A stretch of 64,000 bases of DNA from Savagea serpentis (GCF_015351395.1 NZ_JADKPV010000001.1:1106774-1170773), one strand, 5' to 3'. Counted from the first letter of the stretch, positions 1 to 8,743 are shown. Notes: generated by a model not told the origin, from the letters alone. Translations and numbers: made by a program.

Positions 1-22
1 TACGCAGTGAAGGAGAGAAAAC

Positions 23-376
23 ATGATTACAGTTGAAGAACGCTATCCAGATGTGAAAATTATGAAACAAGCAGATGAACCTTTATTCGGATTTTATAAA
101 AACATTCATGATATTCCACGTGACCGTGGTGGTATCATTTTATTTTCAGATGAAGAAGGTAATGTACTATTTGTTGGCAAAGCACGTAAATTACGCCAAC
201 GTGTCAAGCGCCACTTAGAAGATAATGTGTCACCCTTAAAAGACGCGCGTGACGACATTGCGAAAATCGAAGTATGGTTTATCGAAGATCCGATGCATCG
301 TGAAATGTTAGAAACGTATTATATTAATACAAAATTTGCTAAATACAATCGAGATAAAGTCTTTTTTGACCATTAA
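23..376 (+). CDS. GIY-YIG nuclease-domain protein
   Basis: A 117-residue protein with a single GIY-YIG-like domain. The first strand is GGIILF (about 36-41) and the second is LFVGKARKLRQRVKRHL, which carries the usual basic residues. A later Glu lies in REMLETYYI and an Asn in KYNRDK, where the family has its metal-binding Glu and closing Asn. This is the fold of the UvrC N-terminus and of small nucleotide-excision-repair-like endonucleases, but no UvrC C-terminal part is present, so the substrate is unknown. GAAGGAGAG lies about eight bases before the ATG. A terminator follows at once, so the gene ends its own unit. It may be co-transcribed with something left of the window. Confidence 0.7.
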   Translation: MITVEERYPDVKIMKQADEPLFGFYKNIHDIPRDRGGIILFSDEEGNVLFVGKARKLRQRVKRHLEDNVSPLKDARDDIAKIEVWFIEDPMHREMLETYYINTKFAKYNRDKVFFDH

Positions 377-380
377 TATG

Positions 381-413
381 AAAAGCGCAAATCAATCCGA
401 TTTGTGCTTTTTT
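381..413 (+). terminator. Intrinsic terminator after the GIY-YIG gene
   Basis: GCGCAAATC pairs with GATTTGTGC around a short loop and is followed by a run of Ts. It sits directly after the stop codon. Confidence 0.8.
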
Positions 414-425
414 ACATATTTTTAT

Positions 426-468
426 ATAGGTATTTGTACTCTTAATTAAAATGATTGTAAATACCTAT
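426..468. repeat. 10-bp inverted repeat upstream of the OpuC-type operon
   Basis: ATAGGTATTT (426-435) is mirrored exactly by AAATACCTAT (459-468), with 23 bases between. It lies about 200 bp upstream of the osmolyte importer genes in an otherwise AT-rich, gene-free stretch (414-674). It could be a regulator site or a weak hairpin followed by T-rich sequence. I found no clear sigma-A promoter in the gap. Confidence 0.4.
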
Positions 469-674
469 TTTTATTGTTTTTTAATTTTTTTATCATGATT
501 ATTATGACATTTTCTTTATTTTTTAGTTATAAATATTTTATTTAACCTCCATTTTCTTCATCCTTTTTTCAGCATTTTATTTCCTCATGCTATGCTTAAG
601 TAGTGTCACATTAGGAATGCTCATTTTTTACTGAATATTCTGCATTTTTAATGTGAAAAGGAGGATTTATTTTT

Positions 675-1802
675 ATGATAATTTTTGATCATGTTGGTAA
701 AAAGTACGAAGGAGGATTTCAAGCGGTTCAAGATGTTAGCTTTCAAATTGAACGCGGAGAGTTACTCGTTTTAATCGGTCCGAGTGGATCCGGTAAATCG
801 ACGACGATGAAAATGATCAATCGCATCATTCCCCATACGACTGGGACCATCCGTGTGAACGGTAAAGATAATACGACGTATAACCCGTCAGAACTGCGTC
901 GCAATATCGGATATGTCATTCAACAAGTTGGACTTTTTCCGCATTATACGATCGCTCAAAATATTGCTCTCGTTCCGCAATTAAAAGGATGGAATGAAAA
1001 AGCGATTGAAGAGCGAGTAGAGGAGCTTTTACTGCTTGTAGGATTGGATTCTGAGCTTCATGCTTCCCGCTATCCAAAAGAACTATCCGGTGGACAACAA
1101 CAGCGTGTCGGCATCGCTCGCGCACTTGCAGCAAAGCCCGATATTTTATTAATGGATGAGCCTTTCAGTGCACTCGATCCGATTACGCGTGAGGAACTCC
1201 AAAAAGAATTGCTCACTTTGCATGAACAACTCGATATTACGATTGTTTTCGTCACGCATGATATGGATGAGGCATTGACGATGGGAGATCGTATTGCCAT
1301 CATGAAAGATGGTCGCTTACTTCAACTCGATACCCCTGAAAAATTGCTCTATGAACCGGCTCACGGGTTTGTTGAACAGTTCATGGGCAAACACCGCATC
1401 ATTCAAAATCCAGAGCTTATGCCCGTCACTGAAATTATGGCTGAAACGGTCACGACCGCACATCCGAATTTGTCACCCGAACGTGCTCTTTCGCTCATTC
1501 GTCAAAAGAAAATAACGGATTTGCTTATCGTTGATCGCCAATCGAAATTACTCGGAGCTGTATCAGCATACGATTTGATTAAGAAAATGGACCACATCCA
1601 GACGATTGAAGAAATTATGACACCGATTCAACCGATTTTAACGACAAAAGCAACGAGTAAAGATGCGATTATTTTAATGGATGAAGCGCCTTCTGGCTTA
1701 ATCCCAATCATCGATGATACACATCAACTCATCGGACTTGTGACAAGAGGTTCCCTACTAACTGCGATGTCTAGTCAGTGGACAGAGGAGGTCGTATCAT
1801 GA
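675..1802 (+). CDS. opuCA: OpuC-type osmolyte ABC transporter ATP-binding protein with two CBS domains
   Basis: ATPase of a glycine betaine/carnitine/choline type importer, 375 residues. Walker A GPSGSGKST is at 35-43, the signature LSGGQQQR at 137-144, and Walker B ILLMDEP shortly after. The C-terminal third holds two CBS domains (about 245-305 and 305-365). In the OpuA/OpuC family these sense ionic strength or cyclic di-AMP. An AAAGGAGGA site precedes the ATG. The stop overlaps the start of the permease gene (ATGA), so the three genes form one operon. Substrate range cannot be read from the ATPase. The symbol is by family and architecture. Confidence 0.88.
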   Translation: MIIFDHVGKKYEGGFQAVQDVSFQIERGELLVLIGPSGSGKSTTMKMINRIIPHTTGTIRVNGKDNTTYNPSELRRNIGYVIQQVGLFPHYTIAQNIALVPQLKGWNEKAIEERVEELLLLVGLDSELHASRYPKELSGGQQQRVGIARALAAKPDILLMDEPFSALDPITREELQKELLTLHEQLDITIVFVTHDMDEALTMGDRIAIMKDGRLLQLDTPEKLLYEPAHGFVEQFMGKHRIIQNPELMPVTEIMAETVTTAHPNLSPERALSLIRQKKITDLLIVDRQSKLLGAVSAYDLIKKMDHIQTIEEIMTPIQPILTTKATSKDAIILMDEAPSGLIPIIDDTHQLIGLVTRGSLLTAMSSQWTEEVVS

Positions 1803-2458
1803 ACGATTTATCCATTTGGCAACAACTCGTACAACAAACACAACTGCGCTGGGATGAAGTCGTTACAGCGACGAGTGTCCATATTCAACTCGTTTTCTTC
1901 TCCATGATTATCGCAACGATTATCGCAGTGTCTCTCGGTATTTTAGTAACTCGAGTGCCACAACTCAAAACAATCATTTTAGGCGGAACAGGTATTTTGC
2001 AAACGATTCCAAGTTTAGCTTTGCTCGGATTTATGATTCCTATTTTCGGAATCGGTGTGAAAACAGCGATCGCCGCATTGTTTTTATATTCTTTATTGCC
2101 GATTATGCGCAATACGTATACAGGCATTAAAGAAGTAGATCCCGCGACAATCGAAGCTGCTCGCGGCATGGGTATGACGAGCGCTCAAATTTTATTCCGT
2201 GTGGAACTGCCTCTCGCTCTACCGACTATTATGGCAGGTATTCGAACAGCTGCCGTTATTAACGTCGGTAACGCCACACTCGCAGCATTTATCGGAGCAG
2301 GTGGTCTCGGTGATTTCATTTTCTTAGGAATTACACGCGGTATTGACGGTCTTATTTTACTCGGGGCGATTCCCGCAGCTTTGCTTGCCATTTTAATTGA
2401 ATCACTCTTTACGTTGATTGAACGTTGGTCGACGCCGAAAGGACTGCGTAACGTATGA
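1799..2458 (+). CDS. opuCB: OpuC-type osmolyte ABC transporter permease
   Basis: Integral membrane subunit (219 residues from the ATG at 1799) with about six hydrophobic segments. It has the binding-protein-dependent transport EAA loop around EAARGMGMTSAQILFRVELP, which contacts the ATPase. An earlier in-frame ATG at 1778 is less likely, because AGAGGAGG lies just before 1799 and the chosen start gives the ATGA overlap with the ATPase gene. OpuC systems usually carry two permeases (CB and CD). Only one is present here, so it presumably forms a homodimer. Confidence 0.88.
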   Translation: MNDLSIWQQLVQQTQLRWDEVVTATSVHIQLVFFSMIIATIIAVSLGILVTRVPQLKTIILGGTGILQTIPSLALLGFMIPIFGIGVKTAIAALFLYSLLPIMRNTYTGIKEVDPATIEAARGMGMTSAQILFRVELPLALPTIMAGIRTAAVINVGNATLAAFIGAGGLGDFIFLGITRGIDGLILLGAIPAALLAILIESLFTLIERWSTPKGLRNV

Positions 2459-3333
2459 AACGACTTTTAATTATTTGTTCCGCACTGTTTTTATTAAGTG
2501 GCTGTATTTTTATCGAAAAAGATTCTTTACGCCTCGGTTCTCGTAACAATACGGAAAGTATCATCCTTTCCCATATTATGGGGCAATTAATTGAAGCGCA
2601 TACCGACCTTGACATTTCCTACAAAGAAAACTTAGGCGGTTCATCCGTCGTATGGAATGCGATGACGAACGGTCATATCGATATTATTCCAGACTATACC
2701 GGTACAATTGTCGCAACGTATTATCATGAAGAGCCGACGACCGCTGAAGAGACTTTGCGTTTAACACAAGAACTTGTTGCCCGCGATCATATTACCGCTT
2801 TTCAAACATTCGGCTTTAACAATACGTATACGTTAGCACTTGACGAAGCAGTCGCAGAAGAACTAGACATTGTGACGTTTTCAGATTTTGCTCCATATGC
2901 GAATGATTTCATACTCGGAGCGGTTTTCGAATTTATTGATCGACCGGACGGTTTACCTGGTTTTCAAAAAGAATACCATCTTTCCTTCAAAAGTGTAAAA
3001 GGAATGGACCACGGTATGATGTACCGCTCTATTAATGCAGGAAAAGTCGATGTCATCAACTCTTATACAACGGATGGACAATTACAAATTTATCCGCTCC
3101 GTGTACTTGAAGACGACCTTGCTTACTTCCCTCCTTATCACGCTTTACCTCTCATCCGTAATGAAGTGTTGCATGAATATCCTGAACTGGAAGACATTTT
3201 GAAAATGTTGGAAGGAGAAATTGATGAACATGCGATGCAAGTGATGAACGGGCTTGTCGATAATGACGGTGAACTTGTCGAAATTGTCGCCCGTGATTTT
3301 TTAATTGAGCGCGAACTCATTCCGAAAAAGTGA
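2455..3333 (+). CDS. opuCC: OpuC-type osmolyte-binding lipoprotein
   Basis: Extracytoplasmic binding protein, 292 residues. The N-terminus is a lipoprotein signal ending in lipobox LLSGC, with Cys17 as the predicted lipidated residue. The rest matches the quaternary-amine-binding (OpuAC-type) family, with phrases such as DIIPDYTGT and GKVDVINSYTTDG. The start overlaps the permease stop (ATGA). Family members bind glycine betaine, carnitine, choline or proline betaine in an aromatic cage. The ligand here cannot be decided by eye. A strong bidirectional terminator closes the operon. Confidence 0.88.
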   Translation: MKRLLIICSALFLLSGCIFIEKDSLRLGSRNNTESIILSHIMGQLIEAHTDLDISYKENLGGSSVVWNAMTNGHIDIIPDYTGTIVATYYHEEPTTAEETLRLTQELVARDHITAFQTFGFNNTYTLALDEAVAEELDIVTFSDFAPYANDFILGAVFEFIDRPDGLPGFQKEYHLSFKSVKGMDHGMMYRSINAGKVDVINSYTTDGQLQIYPLRVLEDDLAYFPPYHALPLIRNEVLHEYPELEDILKMLEGEIDEHAMQVMNGLVDNDGELVEIVARDFLIERELIPKK

Positions 3334-3337
3334 TAAT

Positions 3338-3376
3338 AAAAATGCTACCCTCTCGACATGAGAGGGTAGCATTTTT
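3338..3376. terminator. Bidirectional terminator between the Opu operon and the methyltransferase
   Basis: AAAAATGCTACCCTCTC is mirrored by GAGAGGGTAGCATTTTT around a short loop, with A and T runs on both sides. It can therefore serve both converging genes. Confidence 0.9.
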
Positions 3377-3381
3377 CTTCT

Positions 3382-4131
3382 TTAAACTGTCCAATATAAT
3401 AATGTTAAGCTAAATTTACGGATAAGTTCTACTTGTCCGTCGACCGCTTCCTTTTCAATCGCTTCATCTAATTTTTGTGCGATTTCAGGTAGGCGCTCAC
3501 GATATTTATTGTAACGTGCTTTCGCTGCTTCTTTCGACATCGTTTCTTTTTCTTCACTTGTGAATCGTTCGCGTTGTGGCGTACGACCTAAGTTTTTCGC
3601 GTGTGCTTCCATCTCATCAATAATCGCACGATCATTGTGCGGGTCATTCGCTAATGCTTCTGCTTGTTCTTCTTTTGATAATGTTTCGATAAATTGATCC
3701 GCTGTGTAATCGTAACGCGCAATCGCTACGACATTCGTCGCCGCTTCATCCATCGCACGAATCGACTCTTCTGAACCGACTGCCGGACACATCGCCGCAA
3801 ATAGTACATCATATTGCTTCGTAAGCTTCGCTGGCCATTCTGACTCTAACGTTTCAACATTTGATAGACGGTATTGTTTCGCTTCCTCTTGTAAAAATTG
3901 AAGCATTTTGTCCGAGACGTCCAGTGCTGTTACGCGGTCTGCATGACGTGCAAATAACAACGTATAACGTCCGCTCCCCGACCCGACATCTAATACGTGT
4001 GCGCGATTCATCCATCCGCGCTCATTCATATATTCAGCAACAGCATTCGGGATCGGTTCTGCGCCTATTTTTTGATTCGCAAAAAATCCTTCTGCTCGTT
4101 CATTCCAAAATTGTTTCGCATCTTGTGTCAT
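3382..4131 (-). CDS. SAM-dependent methyltransferase, class I
   Basis: A 249-residue soluble protein. The SAM-binding motif I is VLDVGSGSGRYTLLFA (47 onward), followed by the acidic ALDVSDKML strand end. The start at 4131 is set by AGGAGG a few bases upstream. The frame is open about 40 codons further but without a site. The C-terminal half is helical and charged and gives no substrate clue. The methyl acceptor is unknown. It stands alone, downstream of the beta-eliminating lyase gene but separated from it by a terminator. Confidence 0.75.
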   Translation of the reverse strand: MTQDAKQFWNERAEGFFANQKIGAEPIPNAVAEYMNERGWMNRAHVLDVGSGSGRYTLLFARHADRVTALDVSDKMLQFLQEEAKQYRLSNVETLESEWPAKLTKQYDVLFAAMCPAVGSEESIRAMDEAATNVVAIARYDYTADQFIETLSKEEQAEALANDPHNDRAIIDEMEAHAKNLGRTPQRERFTSEEKETMSKEAAKARYNKYRERLPEIAQKLDEAIEKEAVDGQVELIRKFSLTLLYWTV

Positions 4132-4208
4132 TGTACATCCTCCTAATTGATAACGATTCTCTTTTAACGATATACGATGTACCGTATCGATGCATACTTT
4201 CTGCTCAC

Positions 4209-4246
4209 CAAAAAAGAAAGTAATGAAGGTTTCTTCACTACTTTCT
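4209..4246 (-). terminator. Terminator of the beta-eliminating lyase gene
   Basis: On the minus strand GAAAGTAGTGAAG pairs with CTTCATTACTTTC and is followed by six Ts, just past the stop of the lyase gene. Confidence 0.85.
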
Positions 4247-4253
4247 CTCATTT

Positions 4254-5702
4254 TTATAAACTATTGCCAAAATCTTCTCGGAATTTTTTTGCGAGTTGCT
4301 CAGGCCAATTTGATGTTGCTTGAAGGCGTCCGAAGAAGAAACGTAACACATTCGGCTCTTCGACAAATTCAAGACCACCGATTAAGTCGCGATTATCGTA
4401 CAACCATGCGATACGGTCCGCTGCATATTTCACTTGAGACATCGTAAATACACGTCTCGGAAGCGCCATACGAACGAGTTCCATATTAGCAAGCGGTTCT
4501 GTACCGTCTTCATTGCGCTGTTCCGACATCGTTCCGCGTTCCATCCCTCGCGCTCCACTTGCGATATAAATCGCAGACGCGAGTGCACCTGCTGGGTAAT
4601 CTTGTTGCGCAACATGCGGTAAAAATGAGCGCGCGTCGATGTGGCAACCGAGTCCACCTGCTGGAGTAATGACAGGAACGCCACGTTTCTGCAATTCTTC
4701 CGTCATAAATTGAATAAACTGTGGTCCTTGGTTGATCATCTCTTCATCCATCGTCTCTTCTAAACCGACGGCGATCGCTTCCATTTCACGCACAGACATT
4801 CCACCATACGTTAAAAATCCTTCATACAATGTAATGTATTCACGCATTTTCATGTACGCCTCTTCATTATTCGTACAAATACCACCACCACGCGCGTTTC
4901 CAAGCTTGCGCGCTGAGAAATAAATGATGTCTGCTAAATCTGCAATTTCACGCGTAATTTCACGAATCGATTTATTTTGATATGCTTCTTCACGCGTTTT
5001 AATAAAATGTAAGTTATCCGCTAATAAACTCGCATCTAAAACGAGCATTACTCCGTACTCATCACACACTTTGCGCACTTCCTTCATGTTCGCGAGTGAG
5101 TGTGGCTGTCCGCCGATTAAGTTCGTTCCCGCTTCCATGCGTACGAATGGCACATTTTCTGCTCCTGCTTCTTCGATAACTGCACGCAATTTCGCAATGT
5201 CCATATCGCCTTTAAACGGATTATTACTCGTAATATTGAGCGCTTCATCTTTATACACTTCTTCAACACGTCCACCGTTTAACACGATATGGGCTTTCGA
5301 TGTCGTGAAGTGGTAGTTCATCGGCACGACAGAACCTGCCGTCACATACGTTTGGGAAATAACGTTTTCACATGCGCGTCCTTGGTGAGTCGGCAAAAAA
5401 TATTTCGTTCCGAAAATATTTTCAAGCGCTTGCTGAAGACGTGTGAACGTTTCCGATCCTGCATAACTATCATCCGCTTGCATCATCGCTGCTTGTTGAC
5501 GATCGCTCATCGCATTCACTCCACTATCTGTGAGCATATCCATAAAGACATCTTTATTTTGAAGTAGGAACGTATTAAACCCTGCACCTTTCATCGCTTC
5601 TAAACGTTCTTCTACTGTCGGTAAATTTAACTTTTGAACGATACGTACTTTATGCATTTCGAGTGGAATATTTTCTCCACTATAAAATTTTACTTGTGAC
5701 AT
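4254..5702 (-). CDS. Tyrosine phenol-lyase/tryptophanase-family beta-eliminating lyase
   Basis: PLP enzyme of 482 residues. Family landmarks are LLTDSG (57), DSYAGSE (78), PTHQGRACEN (104), GGQPHSLANM (198), PLP lysine K266 in SARK, and ELVRMALPRR (408). Two positions that I recall as separating tyrosine phenol-lyase from tryptophanase look phenol-lyase-like: Thr133 after Phe132, and Arg389 in MERG. However, the Arg that contacts PLP O3' (Arg217 in Citrobacter enzyme numbering) is Leu226, and the residue after the PLP lysine is Leu instead of Asp. It likely splits an aromatic amino acid into pyruvate, ammonia and a leaving group, but the substrate is uncertain. The start at 5702 has AGGAG upstream; 5753 is an in-frame extension. 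Confidence 0.72.
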   Translation of the reverse strand: MSQVKFYSGENIPLEMHKVRIVQKLNLPTVEERLEAMKGAGFNTFLLQNKDVFMDMLTDSGVNAMSDRQQAAMMQADDSYAGSETFTRLQQALENIFGTKYFLPTHQGRACENVISQTYVTAGSVVPMNYHFTTSKAHIVLNGGRVEEVYKDEALNITSNNPFKGDMDIAKLRAVIEEAGAENVPFVRMEAGTNLIGGQPHSLANMKEVRKVCDEYGVMLVLDASLLADNLHFIKTREEAYQNKSIREITREIADLADIIYFSARKLGNARGGGICTNNEEAYMKMREYITLYEGFLTYGGMSVREMEAIAVGLEETMDEEMINQGPQFIQFMTEELQKRGVPVITPAGGLGCHIDARSFLPHVAQQDYPAGALASAIYIASGARGMERGTMSEQRNEDGTEPLANMELVRMALPRRVFTMSQVKYAADRIAWLYDNRDLIGGLEFVEEPNVLRFFFGRLQATSNWPEQLAKKFREDFGNSL

Positions 5703-5825
5703 GTTTTCATCTCCTATAAATTTTCTGAAAATACAATATTTTAACTTTATCACGTTGAAGCGACAAAGTAAACAACTGTTTTATAACAATTATTTTTTAT
5801 GTCTATGTTTAGTACAGATACCCGC

Positions 5826-5865
5826 TATCACTACTCTTGATAATAGTGATAAAATGAGGCATAAT
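5826..5865 (+). promoter_or_regulatory. Predicted purU promoter with overlapping inverted repeat
   Basis: A -35 TTGATA (5837-5842) and a -10 CATAAT (5860-5865) are 17 bases apart. An 8-bp inverted repeat, TATCACTA (5826-5833) and TAGTGATA (5844-5851), straddles the -35 box, where a repressor would bind. No regulator is assigned. Confidence 0.5.
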
Positions 5866-5899
5866 GGTATAATGTAATTTTTAAGAGGAGATGAAAGTT

Positions 5900-6808
5900 A
5901 TGTCAATCCGCCAGCAAGTTGATCAAATGGCAAATGAAAGAAAAGAACAGCTCAAAAATCAAGGTCGTTTACTCATTCGTTGTGAAGACCGACCAGGGAT
6001 TGTATCTGCTGTCTCTACTTTTTTACACAAAAATAATGCGAATATTATCGAATCCAATCAATATTCAAGCGATCCAGAAAACGGAACATTTTTCTTGCGT
6101 ATTGAATTTCACTTAGATGATTTAAATGATAAACGTCAAGAACTTGAGCAACAGTTCTCAGAAATCGCTACAACGTATTCGATGGATTATCGTTTTACGT
6201 ACGGTTCTGTGAGAAAAAAAGCCGCTATTTTTGTTTCACAAGAACCACATGCACTCGTTGAACTTTTATGGGAATGGCAAAACGGAGACTTACCGATGGA
6301 TATCGAAGTCGTTATTAGTAACCATGAGATCGCTCGCGAAATGGTAGAAGCACTCGGCATTCCATACCATTACATCCCGGCAAATAAAGATATTCGCAAA
6401 GAAGTCGAAGCAGAACAAGTTCGTCTCATGGAACAATACGACATCGATATTTTAATTTTAGCTCGTTATATGCAAATTTTAACGCCAGAGTTCGTTGAGC
6501 GTTTTGAAAATCGCATCATCAACATCCACCATTCATTCTTACCAGCGTTTATCGGAGCGCGTCCTTATGAACGTGCTTTCCACCGCGGGGTAAAATTGAT
6601 TGGAGCGACGAGCCACTACGTCACGAATGACTTAGACGAAGGACCGATTATTGAACAAGATATCGAACGTGTAGACCACCGTAATTCCATCGCTGATCTT
6701 AAAAAAATAGGCCAACAAATTGAGCGTCGTGTACTAGCACGTGCAGTAAAATGGCATTTAGAAGATCGCGTAATTGTAGAAGGCAATAAAACGATTGTTT
6801 TCCAATAA
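5900..6808 (+). CDS. purU: Formyltetrahydrofolate deformylase
   Basis: Hydrolyses 10-formyl-tetrahydrofolate to tetrahydrofolate and formate, balancing one-carbon pools. The protein has 302 residues: an N-terminal ACT domain (RLLIRCEDRPGIVSAVSTF, about 22-100) and a C-terminal formyltransferase-type domain with INIHHSFLPAF, GATSHYVT and DLDEGPIIEQD, which hold the catalytic Asn, His and Asp. ATG 5900 is preferred over 5891 because AGAGGAG directly abuts the latter and sits nine bases from the former. It is divergent from the lyase gene and is followed by a terminator, so it is monocistronic. Confidence 0.92.
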   Translation: MSIRQQVDQMANERKEQLKNQGRLLIRCEDRPGIVSAVSTFLHKNNANIIESNQYSSDPENGTFFLRIEFHLDDLNDKRQELEQQFSEIATTYSMDYRFTYGSVRKKAAIFVSQEPHALVELLWEWQNGDLPMDIEVVISNHEIAREMVEALGIPYHYIPANKDIRKEVEAEQVRLMEQYDIDILILARYMQILTPEFVERFENRIINIHHSFLPAFIGARPYERAFHRGVKLIGATSHYVTNDLDEGPIIEQDIERVDHRNSIADLKKIGQQIERRVLARAVKWHLEDRVIVEGNKTIVFQ

Positions 6809-6816
6809 TCTGAAAT

Positions 6817-6857
6817 AAAAGCATTTCTCTCGATATTATGGAGAGAAATGCTTTTTT
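6817..6857. terminator. Bidirectional terminator between purU and the deaminase gene
   Basis: AAAAGCATTTCTCTC pairs with GAGAGAAATGCTTTT around an AT-rich loop, with T runs on both sides. Confidence 0.88.
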
Positions 6858-6879
6858 ATATACAGAGGGAAGGACTAAC

Positions 6880-7332
6880 CTATTTATTTTTCCAAACTTG
6901 CAAAGGGGATAATCCTCCAATTTTTTGTTGGTAACTTTGGATCAACACTCGTTCAGTGCGTATCTTTTTCAAATCTTCATAGATTTCTTGCGAACGCATT
7001 AACCCACTTGCAGCAGCTTCTTCTACAGAAGCGCTATAAACGACATCTTCAATTCCGACGAAAGCCATCGCCGCATAGCACATCGGACATGGTTCTCCAC
7101 TCGCATACATGCGCGCTCCACGTAAATCATCTGTCTGAAGCCGTTGCTGAGCGCGTCGAATCGCAATCATTTCAGCATGTCCACTCACATCATATGCAAT
7201 ATGCATTTCATTGACACCTTCACCAATCACTACTCCTTCTTTCACAAGTACCGCTCCAAATGGCTGCCCTCCTTCTTCGATATTCGCTATCGCTAATTCA
7301 TTCGCTCTTTTTAAATAATTCGTCACTGTCAT
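6880..7332 (-). CDS. Zinc-dependent nucleoside/guanine deaminase (GuaD-like)
   Basis: Cytidine-deaminase-fold enzyme of about 150 residues. The zinc site is HAEM (His and catalytic Glu) plus EPCPMC (two Cys). QPFGAVLVKEG and the ending LSPLQVWKNK resemble Bacillus guanine deaminase, which has LSPFQAWRNF. Guanine to xanthine is therefore the best guess, though tRNA adenosine deaminase-like or other purine activities are not excluded. AAGGAGGG abuts the ATG at 7332, so the GTG two codons later (7326) may be the real start. The gene follows cpgS-like on the same strand, after a terminator. Confidence 0.75.
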   Translation of the reverse strand: MTVTNYLKRANELAIANIEEGGQPFGAVLVKEGVVIGEGVNEMHIAYDVSGHAEMIAIRRAQQRLQTDDLRGARMYASGEPCPMCYAAMAFVGIEDVVYSASVEEAAASGLMRSQEIYEDLKKIRTERVLIQSYQQKIGGLSPLQVWKNK

Positions 7333-7352
7333 CCCTCCTTCCTTCAAAATAC

Positions 7353-7391
7353 TAAAAAAGAAGCATCCCTACAAGGAAGGATGCCTCTTTC
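7353..7391 (-). terminator. Terminator of the cyclic-2,3-DPG synthetase-like gene
   Basis: On the minus strand AGAGGCATCCTT pairs with AGGGATGCTTCT and is followed by a T run. Confidence 0.8.
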
Positions 7392-7396
7392 ATCGA

Positions 7397-8743
7397 TTAT
7401 TTTGTTAAATTATGATCTTTGACAAATTGTGCAAGAATTGATTCTAAGTTTGGTTCTGTCACTTCTTTTAAATCATAAAATACACGTGTTGTTGGTTTTT
7501 CAATATTGATGACACGGTTTAAGTCCATCGGTGTGCCGATGATAACAACATCCGCATCTGAAGCGTTAATCGTCGCTTCTAAGTCTTTTAACTGCTCTTC
7601 ACCATAGCCCATCGCTGGCAATACGTTTTCAATATGTGGATATTTTTCGAATGTCGTTAATAAGGAACCGACTCCGAATGGTTTTGGATCGATAATTTCA
7701 GCTGCCCCTAAACGTTCTGCTGCGACCGTTCCCGCTCCAATTTTCATTTCACCATGTGTCAATGTAGGACCATCTTCTACAACGAGCACACGTTTCCCTT
7801 TAATTAATTCAGGTTTGTCCACTGTAATTGTCGACTCTGCTTTAATGATCGTGCTATTTGGCGCGACAGCTTTAATGTTATTTTCAACAGTTTCAATATC
7901 TTTTTGTTCAGCACTGTCGATTTTATTAATGATTGATACGTCTGCTGTACGTAAGCTCACTTCACCTGGGTAATATTCTAATTCATGACCCGCACGGTGT
8001 GGGTCGAGTACTGTAATGGCTAAATCTGGAACGTAAAATGAGAAGTCGTTGTTTCCGCCATCCCATAATACGACGTCACAGCCATCTGGATCTTCTTCTG
8101 CTGCCGCTAAAATATCCGCATAGTCAACACCTGCATAAATGATGTTTCCGCGTTCAACATGTGGTTCATACTCTTCCATCTCTTCAATCGTGCAATGATG
8201 TTTTTTCAAATCTTCCACTGTTGCGAAGCGTTGTACACGTTGTGCCACTAAATCACCGTATGGCATCGGGTGACGTACCGCAACTACTTTCAATCCGTGG
8301 TCTAACAATGTTTCCACGACTTTACGCGATGTTTGGCTTTTCCCTGTTCCCGTACGTGTCGCACAAACAGAAATGACAGGTTTATTACTTTTAATTTGCG
8401 TATCTTTTAAACCGAGTAATTGGAAGTTTGCGCCCGCTGAGTTGACGAGTGCTCCAATTTGCATCACTTTCGTGTAATGAAGGTCACTATAAGCGAAGAC
8501 ACAGTCATCGACATCATATTGATGAATCAATTCTTCTAATTGTTCTTGCGCAAAAATTGGAATCCCTTCTGGATATAAGTCTCCTGCTAATTCTGCTGGA
8601 TATTTACGTCCATCGATATCTGGAATTTGTGCTGCTGTGAAAGCTACAACATTGTAGTCCTCATTATCTCGGTAATATGTATTAAAATTATGGAAGTCCC
8701 GTCCTGCTGCTCCGATAATAATTACGTTTTTCTTTGTTTTCAT
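7397..8743 (-). CDS. Cyclic 2,3-diphosphoglycerate synthetase-like GTPase
   Basis: A 448-residue protein with an N-terminal Rossmann-like part (VIIIGAAGRDFHNFNTYYRD) and a P-loop RTGTGKSQT (TGTGKS at 131-136). Later motifs are VVLWDGGNNDFSF, TVLDPHRAGHE and INKIDSAE, which fit a SIMIBI-type nucleotide-binding domain. This is the layout of archaeal cyclic 2,3-diphosphoglycerate synthetase and its bacterial homologues. In methanogens the enzyme makes the thermoprotectant cDPG. The role in mesophilic Firmicutes is not established, so the name is family-level only. It is monocistronic, with its own terminator. Confidence 0.7.
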   Translation of the reverse strand: MKTKKNVIIIGAAGRDFHNFNTYYRDNEDYNVVAFTAAQIPDIDGRKYPAELAGDLYPEGIPIFAQEQLEELIHQYDVDDCVFAYSDLHYTKVMQIGALVNSAGANFQLLGLKDTQIKSNKPVISVCATRTGTGKSQTSRKVVETLLDHGLKVVAVRHPMPYGDLVAQRVQRFATVEDLKKHHCTIEEMEEYEPHVERGNIIYAGVDYADILAAAEEDPDGCDVVLWDGGNNDFSFYVPDLAITVLDPHRAGHELEYYPGEVSLRTADVSIINKIDSAEQKDIETVENNIKAVAPNSTIIKAESTITVDKPELIKGKRVLVVEDGPTLTHGEMKIGAGTVAAERLGAAEIIDPKPFGVGSLLTTFEKYPHIENVLPAMGYGEEQLKDLEATINASDADVVIIGTPMDLNRVINIEKPTTRVFYDLKEVTEPNLESILAQFVKDHNLTK

